From positions 1-64,000 of the forward strand of contig NZ_BAKM01000016.1 of assembly GCF_000614185.1 (NCBI RefSeq): a stretch of 64,000 nt of DNA, read 5' to 3'. This document shows, piece by piece, positions 52,404 through 60,003 of the stretch (position 1 is its first letter; the number at the start of each line of letters is the position of its first letter). The position numbers were made by a program, and so were the translations under genes. The stretch comes from Phocaeicola sartorii JCM 17136 = DSM 21941. Its GTDB lineage: Bacteria; Bacteroidota; Bacteroidia; Bacteroidales; Bacteroidaceae. Under the pieces are notes generated by a model. It saw only the letters and a program-made list of their open reading frames with translations. It ran no database searches and was not told the DNA's origin.

Positions 52404-53646
52404 ATGAGCAACAACTTGATTATCATCAATGCCCACATCGTTACTCCACAAGGCAGAACCGCCCGGAAAGGAGAAGCCATGAACGAACTTCTCAACATTC
52501 CTTGCGGAACGGTAAGAGTAACCGACGGCATTATTACCTATGTTGGCGAAAACCGTATAAGCCATGAAAAGCCCGGCTATAAAGTGCTTGACGCCAGAGG
52601 GAATGTATTGTTGCCGGGATTCGTTGACTCTCATACCCATTTGGTTTTCGGAGGATTTCGCCCCGACGAATTCATCTGGCGGCTCAACGGCGACAGTTAC
52701 ATGAGCATCATGGAACGTGGCGGAGGCATTATCAATACTGTACGTGCCACCCGGGAAGCCTCCTTTGAAGAACTGAAACATAAAGCCGAATGGTTTCTGG
52801 ATACCATGAGCCGGATGGGGGTCACCACCGTGGAAGGAAAAAGCGGATATGGCCTGGATCGTGATACAGAACTGAAACAGCTCAGTGTCATGCAAGCTGT
52901 CAATGAATGTCCCGACCGGAAAGTAGATATCGCCACCACTTTTTTAGGTGCCCACGCCTTACCCGAAGAATACAAAGGGCGAAGTGACGCATATATTGAT
53001 TTTCTGATTAACGAAATGTTGCCCATGATTCATCAGAAACAATTGGCCGAAAATTGTGATATTTTCTGTGAGAAAGGAGTATTCACTGTGGAACAGTCTC
53101 GAAAGTTATTGAAAGCTGCGCAAGCTCTAGGCTTCGGTGCCAAGCTACACGCTGATGAAATTGTCAGCTTTGGAGGAGCAGAACTGGCAGGAGAATTGAA
53201 GGCCCTCAGCGCCGACCATCTGTTACAAGCATCCGATGAAGCATAAAAGCCCTGGCCCAAAATAATGTAGTAGCCACTCTATTGCCACTAACTGCCTTTA
53301 CCCTAAAAGAGCCCTACGCCCGTGGCAGGAAAATGATAGACAGCGGCTGTGCCGTAGCCCTTGCCACCGATCTAAATCCAGGCAGTTGTTTCTCCGGTTC
53401 CATCCCGCTGACTTTTGCTCTGGCCTGCATCTATATGAAACTGACCGTTGCAGAAGCTATCACAGCCATCACACTGAACGGTGCGGCAGCTCTCGGACGC
53501 GCGACCGCATCGGAAGCATAGAAGCCGGAAAACAGGGAGACCTTGTTTTACTGGGAACCGACAACCCCCATATATTACCTTATTATACAGGTATGAACGC
53601 AGTCAAGCTGACCATCAAAGGAGGACGTGTTCTACATTCAAATTAA
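52404..53646 (+). CDS. hutI: Imidazolonepropionase (two frameshifts)
   Basis: About 414 residues after restoring one G near 53241 and one G near 53503. Amidohydrolase features: LPGFVDSHTHLVFGG (metal-binding HxH), GYGLDRDTELKQL, TTFLGAHALPEEY, AKLHADEIVSFGG, then across the first break NNVVATLLPLTAFTL, ALATDLNPGSCFSGS and, after the second, DRIGSIEAGKQGDLVLLGTDNP. Hydrolyses imidazolonepropionate to formiminoglutamate. 14 bp after ftcD and 20 bp before fchA. Both lesions remove one G from a GG pair. Confidence 0.93.
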
Positions 53647-53666
53647 CCCATTAAATACTAATAGCC

Positions 53667-54290
53667 ATGTTAACAGAACTTACCATCAAAGAATTTATCA
53701 ATAAAGTACTCAGTAATGATCCTGTCCCCGGTGGCGGCAGTGTCTCGGCACTCAATGGAGCCCTTGCCACCTCACTGGCAGCTATGGTAGCCAATCTTAC
53801 CATAGGGCGCAAAAAATATGCAGAAGTGAACGAAATCATGGAAGACCTTTCCGTACGCTTCGAACAGCTCACCCACCAATTGACAACCGATGTAGACCGG
53901 GACTCAGAAGCATACGATCGTGTTTTCTCCGCATTCAAACTTCCGAAAGAAACGGATGAAGAAAAAGCGATCCGTAGTGAAACCATACAAACGGAAACCA
54001 AATATGCCGCCCAAGTGCCTATGGAGGTGGCACGTACCGTCCATTCCATTCTGCCTATGATTGATGTGGTAGCCAGAAAAGGGAACAGCAACGCTGTAAC
54101 CGATGCCTGCGTGTCCATGATGTGTGCCCGGACTGCCATTCTGGGAGCCTTGCTGAATGTACGTATCAACCTCACTTCTATCAAAGATGAAAAATTCGTC
54201 AAAGAGATGAGCGAAGAGGCCGATATGATAGCACAGACGACCATTGCCGAAGAACAGAAAATACTGGACTATGTGAAAACCATTTTTTAA
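53667..54290 (+). CDS. fchA: Formiminotetrahydrofolate cyclodeaminase
   Basis: An intact 207-residue, wholly helical protein of the FTCD C-terminal/FchA family: VPGGGSVSALNGALATSLAAMVANLTIG, with later LTTDVDRDSEAYDRVFSAFKLP and GNSNAVTDACVSMMCARTAILGALLNVRINL. It closes and deaminates formimino-THF to methenyl-THF and ammonia, completing the C1 transfer from ftcD. 34 bp before hutH. Confidence 0.92.
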   Translation: MLTELTIKEFINKVLSNDPVPGGGSVSALNGALATSLAAMVANLTIGRKKYAEVNEIMEDLSVRFEQLTHQLTTDVDRDSEAYDRVFSAFKLPKETDEEKAIRSETIQTETKYAAQVPMEVARTVHSILPMIDVVARKGNSNAVTDACVSMMCARTAILGALLNVRINLTSIKDEKFVKEMSEEADMIAQTTIAEEQKILDYVKTIF

Positions 54291-54324
54291 TCCCAACCTC
54301 CGCGGTTAAAAAAAGAATCAGACC

Positions 54325-55820
54325 ATGAAGAATGTATATCAAATAGGTTCGGGTGATCTCACTTTTGACATCATCGAACGTATTATCAATGAAAATCTGA
54401 AACTGGAACTGGCTCCCGAAGCCAAGGAACGCATTCAGAAATGCCGGGATTATCTGGACAAAAAGATCGAGCGTCCGATGTCCCCCTCTATGGCATCACG
54501 ACAGGATTCGGCAGCTTGTGCAACCGTAATATTTCTTCCGACGAACTGAGCGCCTTGCAAGAGAACCTGGTAAAAAGCCACGCTTGCAGTGTAGGCTCAG
54601 AAATGCCCCATGTCATTGTGAAGCTGATGTTTTTATTAAAAGCTCATGCTCTTTCTTTGGGACACAGTGGCGTACAAGTCATCACTGTACAACGCATTAT
54701 CGACTTTTTCAATAACGATGTAATGCCCATTGTCTATGACCGCGGTTCATTGGGAGCCTCGGGAGATCTTGCCCCGCTCGCCAATCTCTTCCTTCCGCTG
54801 ATCGGTGTAGGCGACGTGTATTATAAAGGTAAACGTTGCGAAGCCATCAGTGTACTCGATGAATTCGGCTGGGAACCGGTCAAACTGAAAAGCAAAGAAG
54901 GACTGGCCCTGCTCAATGGTACACAGTTTATGAGTGCCAACGGAGTTTATGCCATTCTCAAAGCTTTCCGTCTTTCCAAAAAGGCCGACCTGATCGCAGC
55001 CATTTCTCTGGAAGCTTTCGACGGACGTATCGACCCGTTCATGGACTGCATCCAGCAAATGCGCCCGCATAAAGGCCAGATAGAAACAGGAGCCGCATTC
55101 CGAAGAATACTAGAAGGCAGTGAAATCATCGCACAGCCCAAACAACACGTACAAGATCCCTATTCGTTCCGTTGCATCCCACAAGTTCATGGTGCTACCA
55201 AAGATGCAATCAACCACGTAGCCTCCGTTCTGTTGACCGAGGTCAACTCAGTAACCGACAACCCCACCATTTTCCCTGACGAAGACCTTATCCTTTCCGG
55301 AGGTAACTTCCACGGCCAACCGCTGGCACTAGTATATGATTATCTTGCCATTGCCATGGCCGAACTGGGGAACATATCCGAGCGACGTGTAGCACAACTC
55401 ATCATGGGACTTCGAGGATTGCCCGAATTTCTGGTCGCCAATCCGGGATTGAACTCCGGCTTCATGATTCCCCAATATGCTGCAGCCAGCATGGTAAGCC
55501 AGAACAAAATGTACTGTTACGCAGCCAGCAGCGACTCTATCGTATCCAGTAACGGACAAGAAGACCATGTAAGCATGGGAGCCAATGCCGCAACCAAGCT
55601 CTACAAAGTAATGGACAATCTGGAACATATTCTTGCCATCGAGCTGATGAATGCCGCACAGGGTATAGATTTCCGCCGCCCGCTCCGCAGCTCACCGTTT
55701 ATTGAGAAGTTTCTCGCTACCTACCGCAATGAGGTGCCTTTCATAAAGGAAGATATTGTAATGTACAAGGAAATACATAAAACAGTAGCTTTCCTAAAAC
55801 GGCATCAAGTAAATTATTAA
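54325..55820 (+). CDS. hutH: Histidine ammonia-lyase (frameshifted)
   Basis: About 498 residues after restoring one T near 54473 (CGTCC for CGTTCC). The first 50 codons are in frame at 54325, then VPLYGITTGFGSL continues in the other frame. MIO cofactor triad ASG in RGSLGASGDLAPLA (about residue 143), and YSFRCIPQVHGA, NPTIFPDEDLILSGGNFHGQP and SNGQEDHVSMGANAA. Deaminates histidine to urocanate, the first step of the pathway, though the gene is last in the operon. Confidence 0.94.
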
Positions 55821-55831
55821 AAGGTATTTTA

Positions 55832-55900
55832 GACTCGGATTATAAGGATTTCACGCATCTTTTTACGATTAAAGACTATAAGATTCATATAATCCGAGTC
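55832..55900. repeat. 13-bp inverted repeat after hutH
   Basis: GACTCGGATTATA (55832-55844) pairs perfectly with TATAATCCGAGTC (55888-55900). It shares the CGGATTA core with the repeat at 19014. Lies between the hut operon end and the Nudix promoter box; it may end the hut transcript. Confidence 0.75.
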
Positions 55901-55908
55901 CGAATTCA

Positions 55909-55916
55909 TATCTTTG
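55909..55916 (+). promoter_or_regulatory. -7 box of the Nudix gene
   Basis: TATCTTTG matches TAnnTTTG. It overlaps an upstream TTG, which argues for the ATG at 55938 as the real start. Confidence 0.5.
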
Positions 55917-55937
55917 CAGGAACAAAAAATAGCAGAG

Positions 55938-56438
55938 ATGAATTACGACAATAAAGAAGAAATGTTTCCCATAGTCGATGAGCAAGGAAACATAACAGGA
56001 GCTGCAACCCGTGGAGAATGTCATAACGGAAGCAAATTACTACATCCAGTAGTCCACTTGCACGTATTCAACAGCAAAGGCGAACTCTATTTGCAGAAAC
56101 GTCCCGACTGGAAAGATATCCAACCGGGCAAATGGGATACAGCCGTAGGCGGACACATAGACTTGGGTGAAAGCGTAGAAATAGCCTTGAAACGCGAAGC
56201 AAAAGAAGAACTGGGCATCACCGGCTTTACTCCCGAATTACTGACAAGCTATGTATTCGAGTCCACCCGGGAAAAAGAACTGGTGTTCTCACATAAAACC
56301 ACTTATGACGCCCCCGTTATCCCCAGCGAAGAACTGGATGGCGGCCGTTTTTGGTCATTGGAAGAGATCAGAGCCAACATTGGAAAAGAAATATTTACAC
56401 CTAATTTCGAGAATGAATTTAAGAAGCTAGGCTTCTGA
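55938..56438 (+). CDS. Nudix hydrolase
   Basis: An intact 166-residue protein from MNYDNKEEMFPIVDE. The Nudix box GGHIDLGESVEIALKREAKEELGI is complete (Gx5Ex7REUxEExGU). The N-terminus resembles the YfcD/isopentenyl-diphosphate-isomerase-like branch (PIVDEQGNITGAATRGECH ... LHVFNSKGELYLQKRP). Substrate cannot be told. A single-gene unit ending in a strong terminator. Confidence 0.9.
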   Translation: MNYDNKEEMFPIVDEQGNITGAATRGECHNGSKLLHPVVHLHVFNSKGELYLQKRPDWKDIQPGKWDTAVGGHIDLGESVEIALKREAKEELGITGFTPELLTSYVFESTREKELVFSHKTTYDAPVIPSEELDGGRFWSLEEIRANIGKEIFTPNFENEFKKLGF

Positions 56439-56457
56439 AACCATTTTTTCATAAAAA

Positions 56458-56496
56458 GGGGCAAATTCTTGACTTGCATCAAGAATTTGCCCCTTT
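56458..56496 (+). terminator. Strong terminator after the Nudix gene
   Basis: GGGGCAAATTCTTGA (56458-56472) pairs perfectly with TCAAGAATTTGCCCC (56479-56493) around a 6-nt loop, with A-run and T-run flanks. It separates the Nudix gene from the peptide array. Confidence 0.92.
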
Positions 56497-56541
56497 CGCA
56501 TATATTTTACCCTTATCAGTACAATCTAAAACAAAACAGTA

Positions 56542-56549
56542 TAATTTTG
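56542..56549 (+). promoter_or_regulatory. -7 box of the peptide array
   Basis: TAATTTTG matches TAnnTTTG, 35 bp before the first peptide ATG and 46 bp after the Nudix terminator. No TTTG is seen at ideal spacing. Confidence 0.5.
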
Positions 56550-56564
56550 TGTTGTAAAACATAA

Positions 56565-56578
56565 AAAGAAAGGATAAC
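56565..56578 (+). promoter_or_regulatory. Conserved leader box 1 with ribosome-binding sequence
   Basis: AAAGAAAGGATAAC, nearly identical to boxes at 56696-56709 and 56829-56842 (AAAGAAAGGATAGC). Each lies 3-6 nt before a peptide ATG. The AAAGG is SD-like; conservation past it suggests another constraint. Confidence 0.7.
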
Positions 56579-56584
56579 GAGATT

Positions 56585-56671
56585 ATGAAAAAGGTAAAAA
56601 GTATTTTTAAGAAAGCCCTTGCCTTGATGGGTGAGAACGAAGTAAGAGCTTGGGGCATAGGGATTAAGTAA
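56585..56671 (+). CDS. 28-residue cationic peptide 1
   Basis: Encodes MKKVKSIFKKALALMGENEV then RAWGIGIK. No signal peptide; charge about +5; the first 20 residues would make an amphipathic helix. Peptides 2 and 3 have exactly the same length and share K2, K5, K9, G24 and K28, with an aromatic residue at 23. First of three in a row under one -7 box. I do not recognise the family. Leaderless toxin-like or signalling peptides such as phenol-soluble modulins are a physical analogy only. Confidence 0.7.
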   Translation: MKKVKSIFKKALALMGENEVRAWGIGIK

Positions 56672-56695
56672 GTAAACTTCCCTATTTTTTTAACC

Positions 56696-56709
56696 AAAGA
56701 AAGGATAGC
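56696..56709 (+). promoter_or_regulatory. Conserved leader box 2 with ribosome-binding sequence
   Basis: AAAGAAAGGATAGC, 3 nt before the second peptide's ATG; identical to box 3 and one base different from box 1. Confidence 0.7.
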
Positions 56710-56712
56710 ATT

Positions 56713-56799
56713 ATGAAGAAGTTGAAAGAGATCATCAAAGCAGGTCTCAAAGATATGGGAAATGACGCCCTCCGTGCTTGGGGGTACGATACAAAGTAA
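56713..56799 (+). CDS. 28-residue cationic peptide 2
   Basis: Encodes MKKLKEIIKAGLKDMGNDAL then RAWGYDTK; charge about +3. Identical to peptide 1 at M15-G16 and R21-A22-W23-G24, which argues for duplication and shared selection at the protein level. Start codons of the three are 128 and 133 bp apart. Confidence 0.7.
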   Translation: MKKLKEIIKAGLKDMGNDALRAWGYDTK

Positions 56800-56828
56800 A
56801 GGTACAAAGAATTAGTTTTTAACGTTTA

Positions 56829-56842
56829 AAAGAAAGGATAGC
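56829..56842 (+). promoter_or_regulatory. Conserved leader box 3 with ribosome-binding sequence
   Basis: AAAGAAAGGATAGC, 3 nt before the third peptide's ATG. Confidence 0.7.
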
Positions 56843-56845
56843 ACA

Positions 56846-56932
56846 ATGAAAAGAGTAAAAAGTTTTTTCAAAGAATACATAAAGGCCATTGAAATCAATG
56901 CCGCATTAATGTATGGTTACAGAGCTAAATAA
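56846..56932 (+). CDS. 28-residue cationic peptide 3
   Basis: Encodes MKRVKSFFKEYIKAIEINAA then LMYGYRAK; charge about +5. More diverged than the other two but keeps length, the basic N-terminus, K9, aromatic-Gly at 23-24 and the terminal Lys. Last of the array; a terminator follows. Confidence 0.68.
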   Translation: MKRVKSFFKEYIKAIEINAALMYGYRAK

Positions 56933-56974
56933 GAACCATACTTTTTGATTGAGAGAATTGAATTACAATTATAT

Positions 56975-57013
56975 AAAGAAGCAGTTTTGAGAAATCAAAG
57001 CTGCTTCTTTGTT
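56975..57013 (+). terminator. Terminator of the peptide array
   Basis: AAAGAAGCAG (56975-56984) pairs with CTGCTTCTTT (57001-57010). With the terminator at 56458 it brackets the array as an independent unit. Confidence 0.85.
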
Positions 57014-57078
57014 ATGAATACAGTATGAGTGGAATCAATTTATCCGACAAGCAATATACTCATATTAAAAATATTGCT

Positions 57079-57086
57079 TATTTTTG
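57079..57086 (+). promoter_or_regulatory. -7 box of the GH109 gene
   Basis: TATTTTTG matches TAnnTTTG, 42 bp before the start codon. No -33 TTTG at ideal spacing. Confidence 0.45.
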
Positions 57087-57128
57087 TAACAATCTACTAT
57101 TAACCTATAAATTTTAATTAACAGAGCC

Positions 57129-58544
57129 ATGATTAAAAAACTGTTTACCATTTTTGCCGGTATCGCGTTATTGTGCTCAGCCGGCTGTACCCCAACCTCC
57201 AAAGAAACAGTTGCCACCAAAGAGTACACACCTCTTGAAGTAACCGTTCCCGAACGTCCCACCGGACAACAGGACGTTATCGAACTCGTCGCCCCCAAAC
57301 TTGACACTGTCCGTGTAGGTTTTATTGGCCTGGGTATGCGTGGGCCCAGTGCAGTAGAACGCTGGACACACATTCCGGGAACTAAAATTATCGCCCTTTG
57401 CGACTTGTTGCCCGACAACGCGGAAAAAGCACAAAAAATTGTGACCAATGCCGGCATGGATGCTCCCGCCCTCTACTCTGGCAGCGAAGATGCATGGAAA
57501 CAATTGTGTGACCGGGATGATATCGACTTGGTGTACATCGCAACGGACTGGAAACACCATGCCGAAATGGGTATCTATGCCATGGAACATGGAAAGCACG
57601 TAGCTATCGAAGTTCCGGCAGCCATGTCACTGGATGAAATCTGGGCGCTTGTCAATACTTCCGAAAAGACCCGTAAACACTGTATGCAACTTGAAAATTG
57701 TGTTTACGACTTCTTCGAACTGACTACATTGAATATGGCACAAAAAGGTCTTTTCGGCGAAGTGCTCCATGTAGAAGGTTCATACATCCATAATCTGGAA
57801 GAATTCTGGCCTTATTACTGGAACAACTGGCGTTTGGACTACAACCGGGAATTCCGTGGAGACGTTTATGCTACCCACGGTCTGGGTCCTGCCTGCCAAT
57901 TACTTAACATTCACCGAGGCGACCGCATGAAAACACTGGTAGCCATGGACACCAAAGCAGTAACCGGCCCCGAACTGGTAAAACAATATCAGCAAGAAGA
58001 AGCATCCGATTTCCAAAACGGTGACCATACCATGACCTTTATCCGTACAGAAAACGGCAAAACCATCCACATACAGCATGATGTAATGAATCCGCGTCCC
58101 TACAGCCGTATGTATCAACTAACCGGAACCAAAGGCTTTGCCAACAAATATCCCATCGAACAGTATTGCTTCCGTCCGGATCAGATTGACAGTACCAGCA
58201 TACCCGATCACGAAAACCTGAGTATGCACTCGGCTGTTCCCGAAAAAGTAAAAGAGGCGTTGATGAGTCAATATAAACACCCCATCCACCAGGAATTAGA
58301 AGAAACAGCCAAGAAAGTAGGAGGACACGGTGGAATGGACTTCATCATGGATTATCGCCTGGTATATTGCTTACGTAACGGACTTCCTCTGGACATGGAC
58401 GTTTATGATTTAGCTGAATGGTGCTGCATGGCCGACTTGACCCGTCTTTCTATCGAAAACGGAAGCGCACCCGTTGCCGTTCCCGACTTCACCCGGGGCA
58501 GCTGGAACAAAGTGGATGGTTATCATCATGCTTTCGCTCAATAA
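57129..58544 (+). CDS. GH109-like Gfo/Idh/MocA lipoprotein
   Basis: An intact 471-residue protein. Lipoprotein signal with lipobox SAGC (Cys about residue 20). Rossmann NAD-binding start RVGFIGLGMRGPSAVERW, then IIALCDLLPDNAEKA, and EHGKHVAIEVPAAMSLDE. C-terminal oxidoreductase domain with HDVMNPRPYSRMYQLTGTKG and GGHGGMDFIMDYRLVYCL. GH109 enzymes cleave alpha-N-acetylgalactosamine by an NAD-dependent mechanism, and Bacteroides copies are often secreted lipoproteins. Sugar specificity is inferred from family likeness. Confidence 0.88.
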   Translation: MIKKLFTIFAGIALLCSAGCTPTSKETVATKEYTPLEVTVPERPTGQQDVIELVAPKLDTVRVGFIGLGMRGPSAVERWTHIPGTKIIALCDLLPDNAEKAQKIVTNAGMDAPALYSGSEDAWKQLCDRDDIDLVYIATDWKHHAEMGIYAMEHGKHVAIEVPAAMSLDEIWALVNTSEKTRKHCMQLENCVYDFFELTTLNMAQKGLFGEVLHVEGSYIHNLEEFWPYYWNNWRLDYNREFRGDVYATHGLGPACQLLNIHRGDRMKTLVAMDTKAVTGPELVKQYQQEEASDFQNGDHTMTFIRTENGKTIHIQHDVMNPRPYSRMYQLTGTKGFANKYPIEQYCFRPDQIDSTSIPDHENLSMHSAVPEKVKEALMSQYKHPIHQELEETAKKVGGHGGMDFIMDYRLVYCLRNGLPLDMDVYDLAEWCCMADLTRLSIENGSAPVAVPDFTRGSWNKVDGYHHAFAQ

Positions 58545-58574
58545 AAAGATATGAAATAAATACATACTTCAATA

Positions 58575-58613
58575 AAAAGAGAGGTATTCCCGATACGGGA
58601 TGTACCTCTTTTT
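58575..58613 (+). terminator. Terminator of the GH109 gene
   Basis: GAGGTA and TACCTC arms plus an inner TCCCG/CGGGA stem, with an A-run before and TTTTTCTT after, 30 bp past the stop codon. Confidence 0.85.
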
Positions 58614-58665
58614 CTTATAATCACGAAGTCAACAAGCATCATGTGTGTAAAGGAAAACTCGCATT

Positions 58666-59211
58666 TTATACTTTTGTCAGTTCACCCGTCACCGAATCAA
58701 TAATAAACCCTCTCACCATAATATCTTTAGGTATCAATGGATGTTCCATAATAGCCCGTACAGTCCCTTTCACCGATTTCTCCGTATCCTCAAACCCATC
58801 CAGCCACGCTCCAAAATCCACGCCACAGAAACGAATCATATCAATGGTTTCCTGCTTGACGCCACGTGCTTTCATGTGTTCTATCATCTCATTGCTATTC
58901 ATGTGACAGGCCCCACAATCAGAATGAGCAACAACCATTACTTCCTTTACCCCTAACTCATAAATAGCCACCATCAGACTACGGATTACACTACCAAACG
59001 GATGCGAGATGACCCCACCCGCATTCTTGATAATTTTCACGTCACCATTCCTGATGCCCAAAGCAGCAGGTAACAATTCTGTCAACCGGGTATCCATACA
59101 AGAAAGAATAGCTATTTTTTTATCAGGATATTTGTTGGTAATATACTTCTCATATCCCTTGCTCTCAACAAATTTCTTGTTGAACTCTAAAATATCATCT
59201 ATCATTGCCAT
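58666..59211 (-). CDS. Beta-class carbonic anhydrase
   Basis: A 181-residue protein. Zinc ligands Cys in SCMDTRL, His and Cys in VAHSDCGAC, with the Asp-Arg dyad of the DTR motif. Interconverts CO2 and bicarbonate. The start at 59211 (MAMIDDIL) is preferred over one 13 codons upstream because the -7 box at 59232 falls inside that extension. Confidence 0.92.
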   Translation of the reverse strand: MAMIDDILEFNKKFVESKGYEKYITNKYPDKKIAILSCMDTRLTELLPAALGIRNGDVKIIKNAGGVISHPFGSVIRSLMVAIYELGVKEVMVVAHSDCGACHMNSNEMIEHMKARGVKQETIDMIRFCGVDFGAWLDGFEDTEKSVKGTVRAIMEHPLIPKDIMVRGFIIDSVTGELTKV

Positions 59212-59231
59212 AAGTTTTTTAGGATTTACTA

Positions 59232-59239
59232 CAAACTTA
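59232..59239 (-). promoter_or_regulatory. -7 box of the carbonic anhydrase gene
   Basis: On the minus strand TAAGTTTG matches TAnnTTTG, 20 bp before the chosen start codon. Confidence 0.5.
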
Positions 59240-59386
59240 CACAAAAACAAAATACGATGACACTTTTAAGATAAATATTTATCGGATACCGGCTTTCCGT
59301 ACAAGGATAAACCATACTGGAAAAAGCAAAGAGAGCAATGCGTTTCCATACAAAAACACCTAACACTATAAAACTGATATTCGTCG

Positions 59387-59968
59387 TTATTCTTTTTTCT
59401 TTCTCCCCAGCCCGGCACGGATACGGCTTAACGACTGCGGAGTAATCCATAAATAAGATGCGATATGCTTCAGAGGTACATACTGCAACAGTTCCGGATT
59501 CTCCTCCAGCAATGTAAGATAACGTTCTTCAGCACGGGGGCTTCCGCCCGTTATCATCCAACTTTCAAGTCCCAGAAACTGCTGTTCGAACAAACGTCTT
59601 CCCAAATTGGCCAGCTCGACAGACCCGGCATACAACGCTTCAAGCCTTGCCTTCGAAATACCATAAAGCTCACTGTCGCACATCGCTTCGATAGAAACCA
59701 GCGAAGGGGTATTTTCCACATATCCCCAAGAGGAGAAAATGGTTTCACCTTCAGAAGCAAACCAGACAGAAACATCCACCCCGTCATTAAGATAATGTCC
59801 GCGCCAGATTCCTTTACTCACAATATAGAAGTTTGAATTCCGCCCGCCTTCCTGTACAAGAAAATCCCCTTTACGAAAAGTGAACTTTTCCATATTGCCC
59901 AACAGCTGCAAGCTCAAGGCTACCGGCAAACTATATTTTTTACAAAACTTCTGTATGAATGCATCCAT
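59387..59968 (-). CDS. Crp/Fnr family regulator
   Basis: An intact 193-residue protein. The N-terminal cyclic-nucleotide-binding-like beta-roll (residues ~25-115) includes FRKGDFLVQEGG and YIVSKGIWRG. The C-terminal helix-turn-helix has LKHIASYLWITPQSLSRIRAGL. It lacks the classic cAMP-binding Arg-Ser pair and has no Cys cluster for iron-sulfur, so the ligand is unknown. Followed, after a gap, by the carbonic anhydrase gene on the same strand. Confidence 0.9.
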   Translation of the reverse strand: MDAFIQKFCKKYSLPVALSLQLLGNMEKFTFRKGDFLVQEGGRNSNFYIVSKGIWRGHYLNDGVDVSVWFASEGETIFSSWGYVENTPSLVSIEAMCDSELYGISKARLEALYAGSVELANLGRRLFEQQFLGLESWMITGGSPRAEERYLTLLEENPELLQYVPLKHIASYLWITPQSLSRIRAGLGRKKKE

Positions 59969-59990
59969 ATATCCACTCGATTAATTACCA

Positions 59991-59998
59991 CAAAGGTA
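59991..59998 (-). promoter_or_regulatory. -7 box of the Crp/Fnr gene
   Basis: On the minus strand TACCTTTG matches TAnnTTTG, about 22 bp before the start codon. Confidence 0.45.
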
Positions 59999-60003
59999 AA
60001 AAA

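Noticed and set aside
58418-58906. 162-codon plus-strand frame spanning the GH109 end and the carbonic anhydrase gene
   Set aside because: It crosses a strong terminator and overlaps two well-supported genes on different frames.
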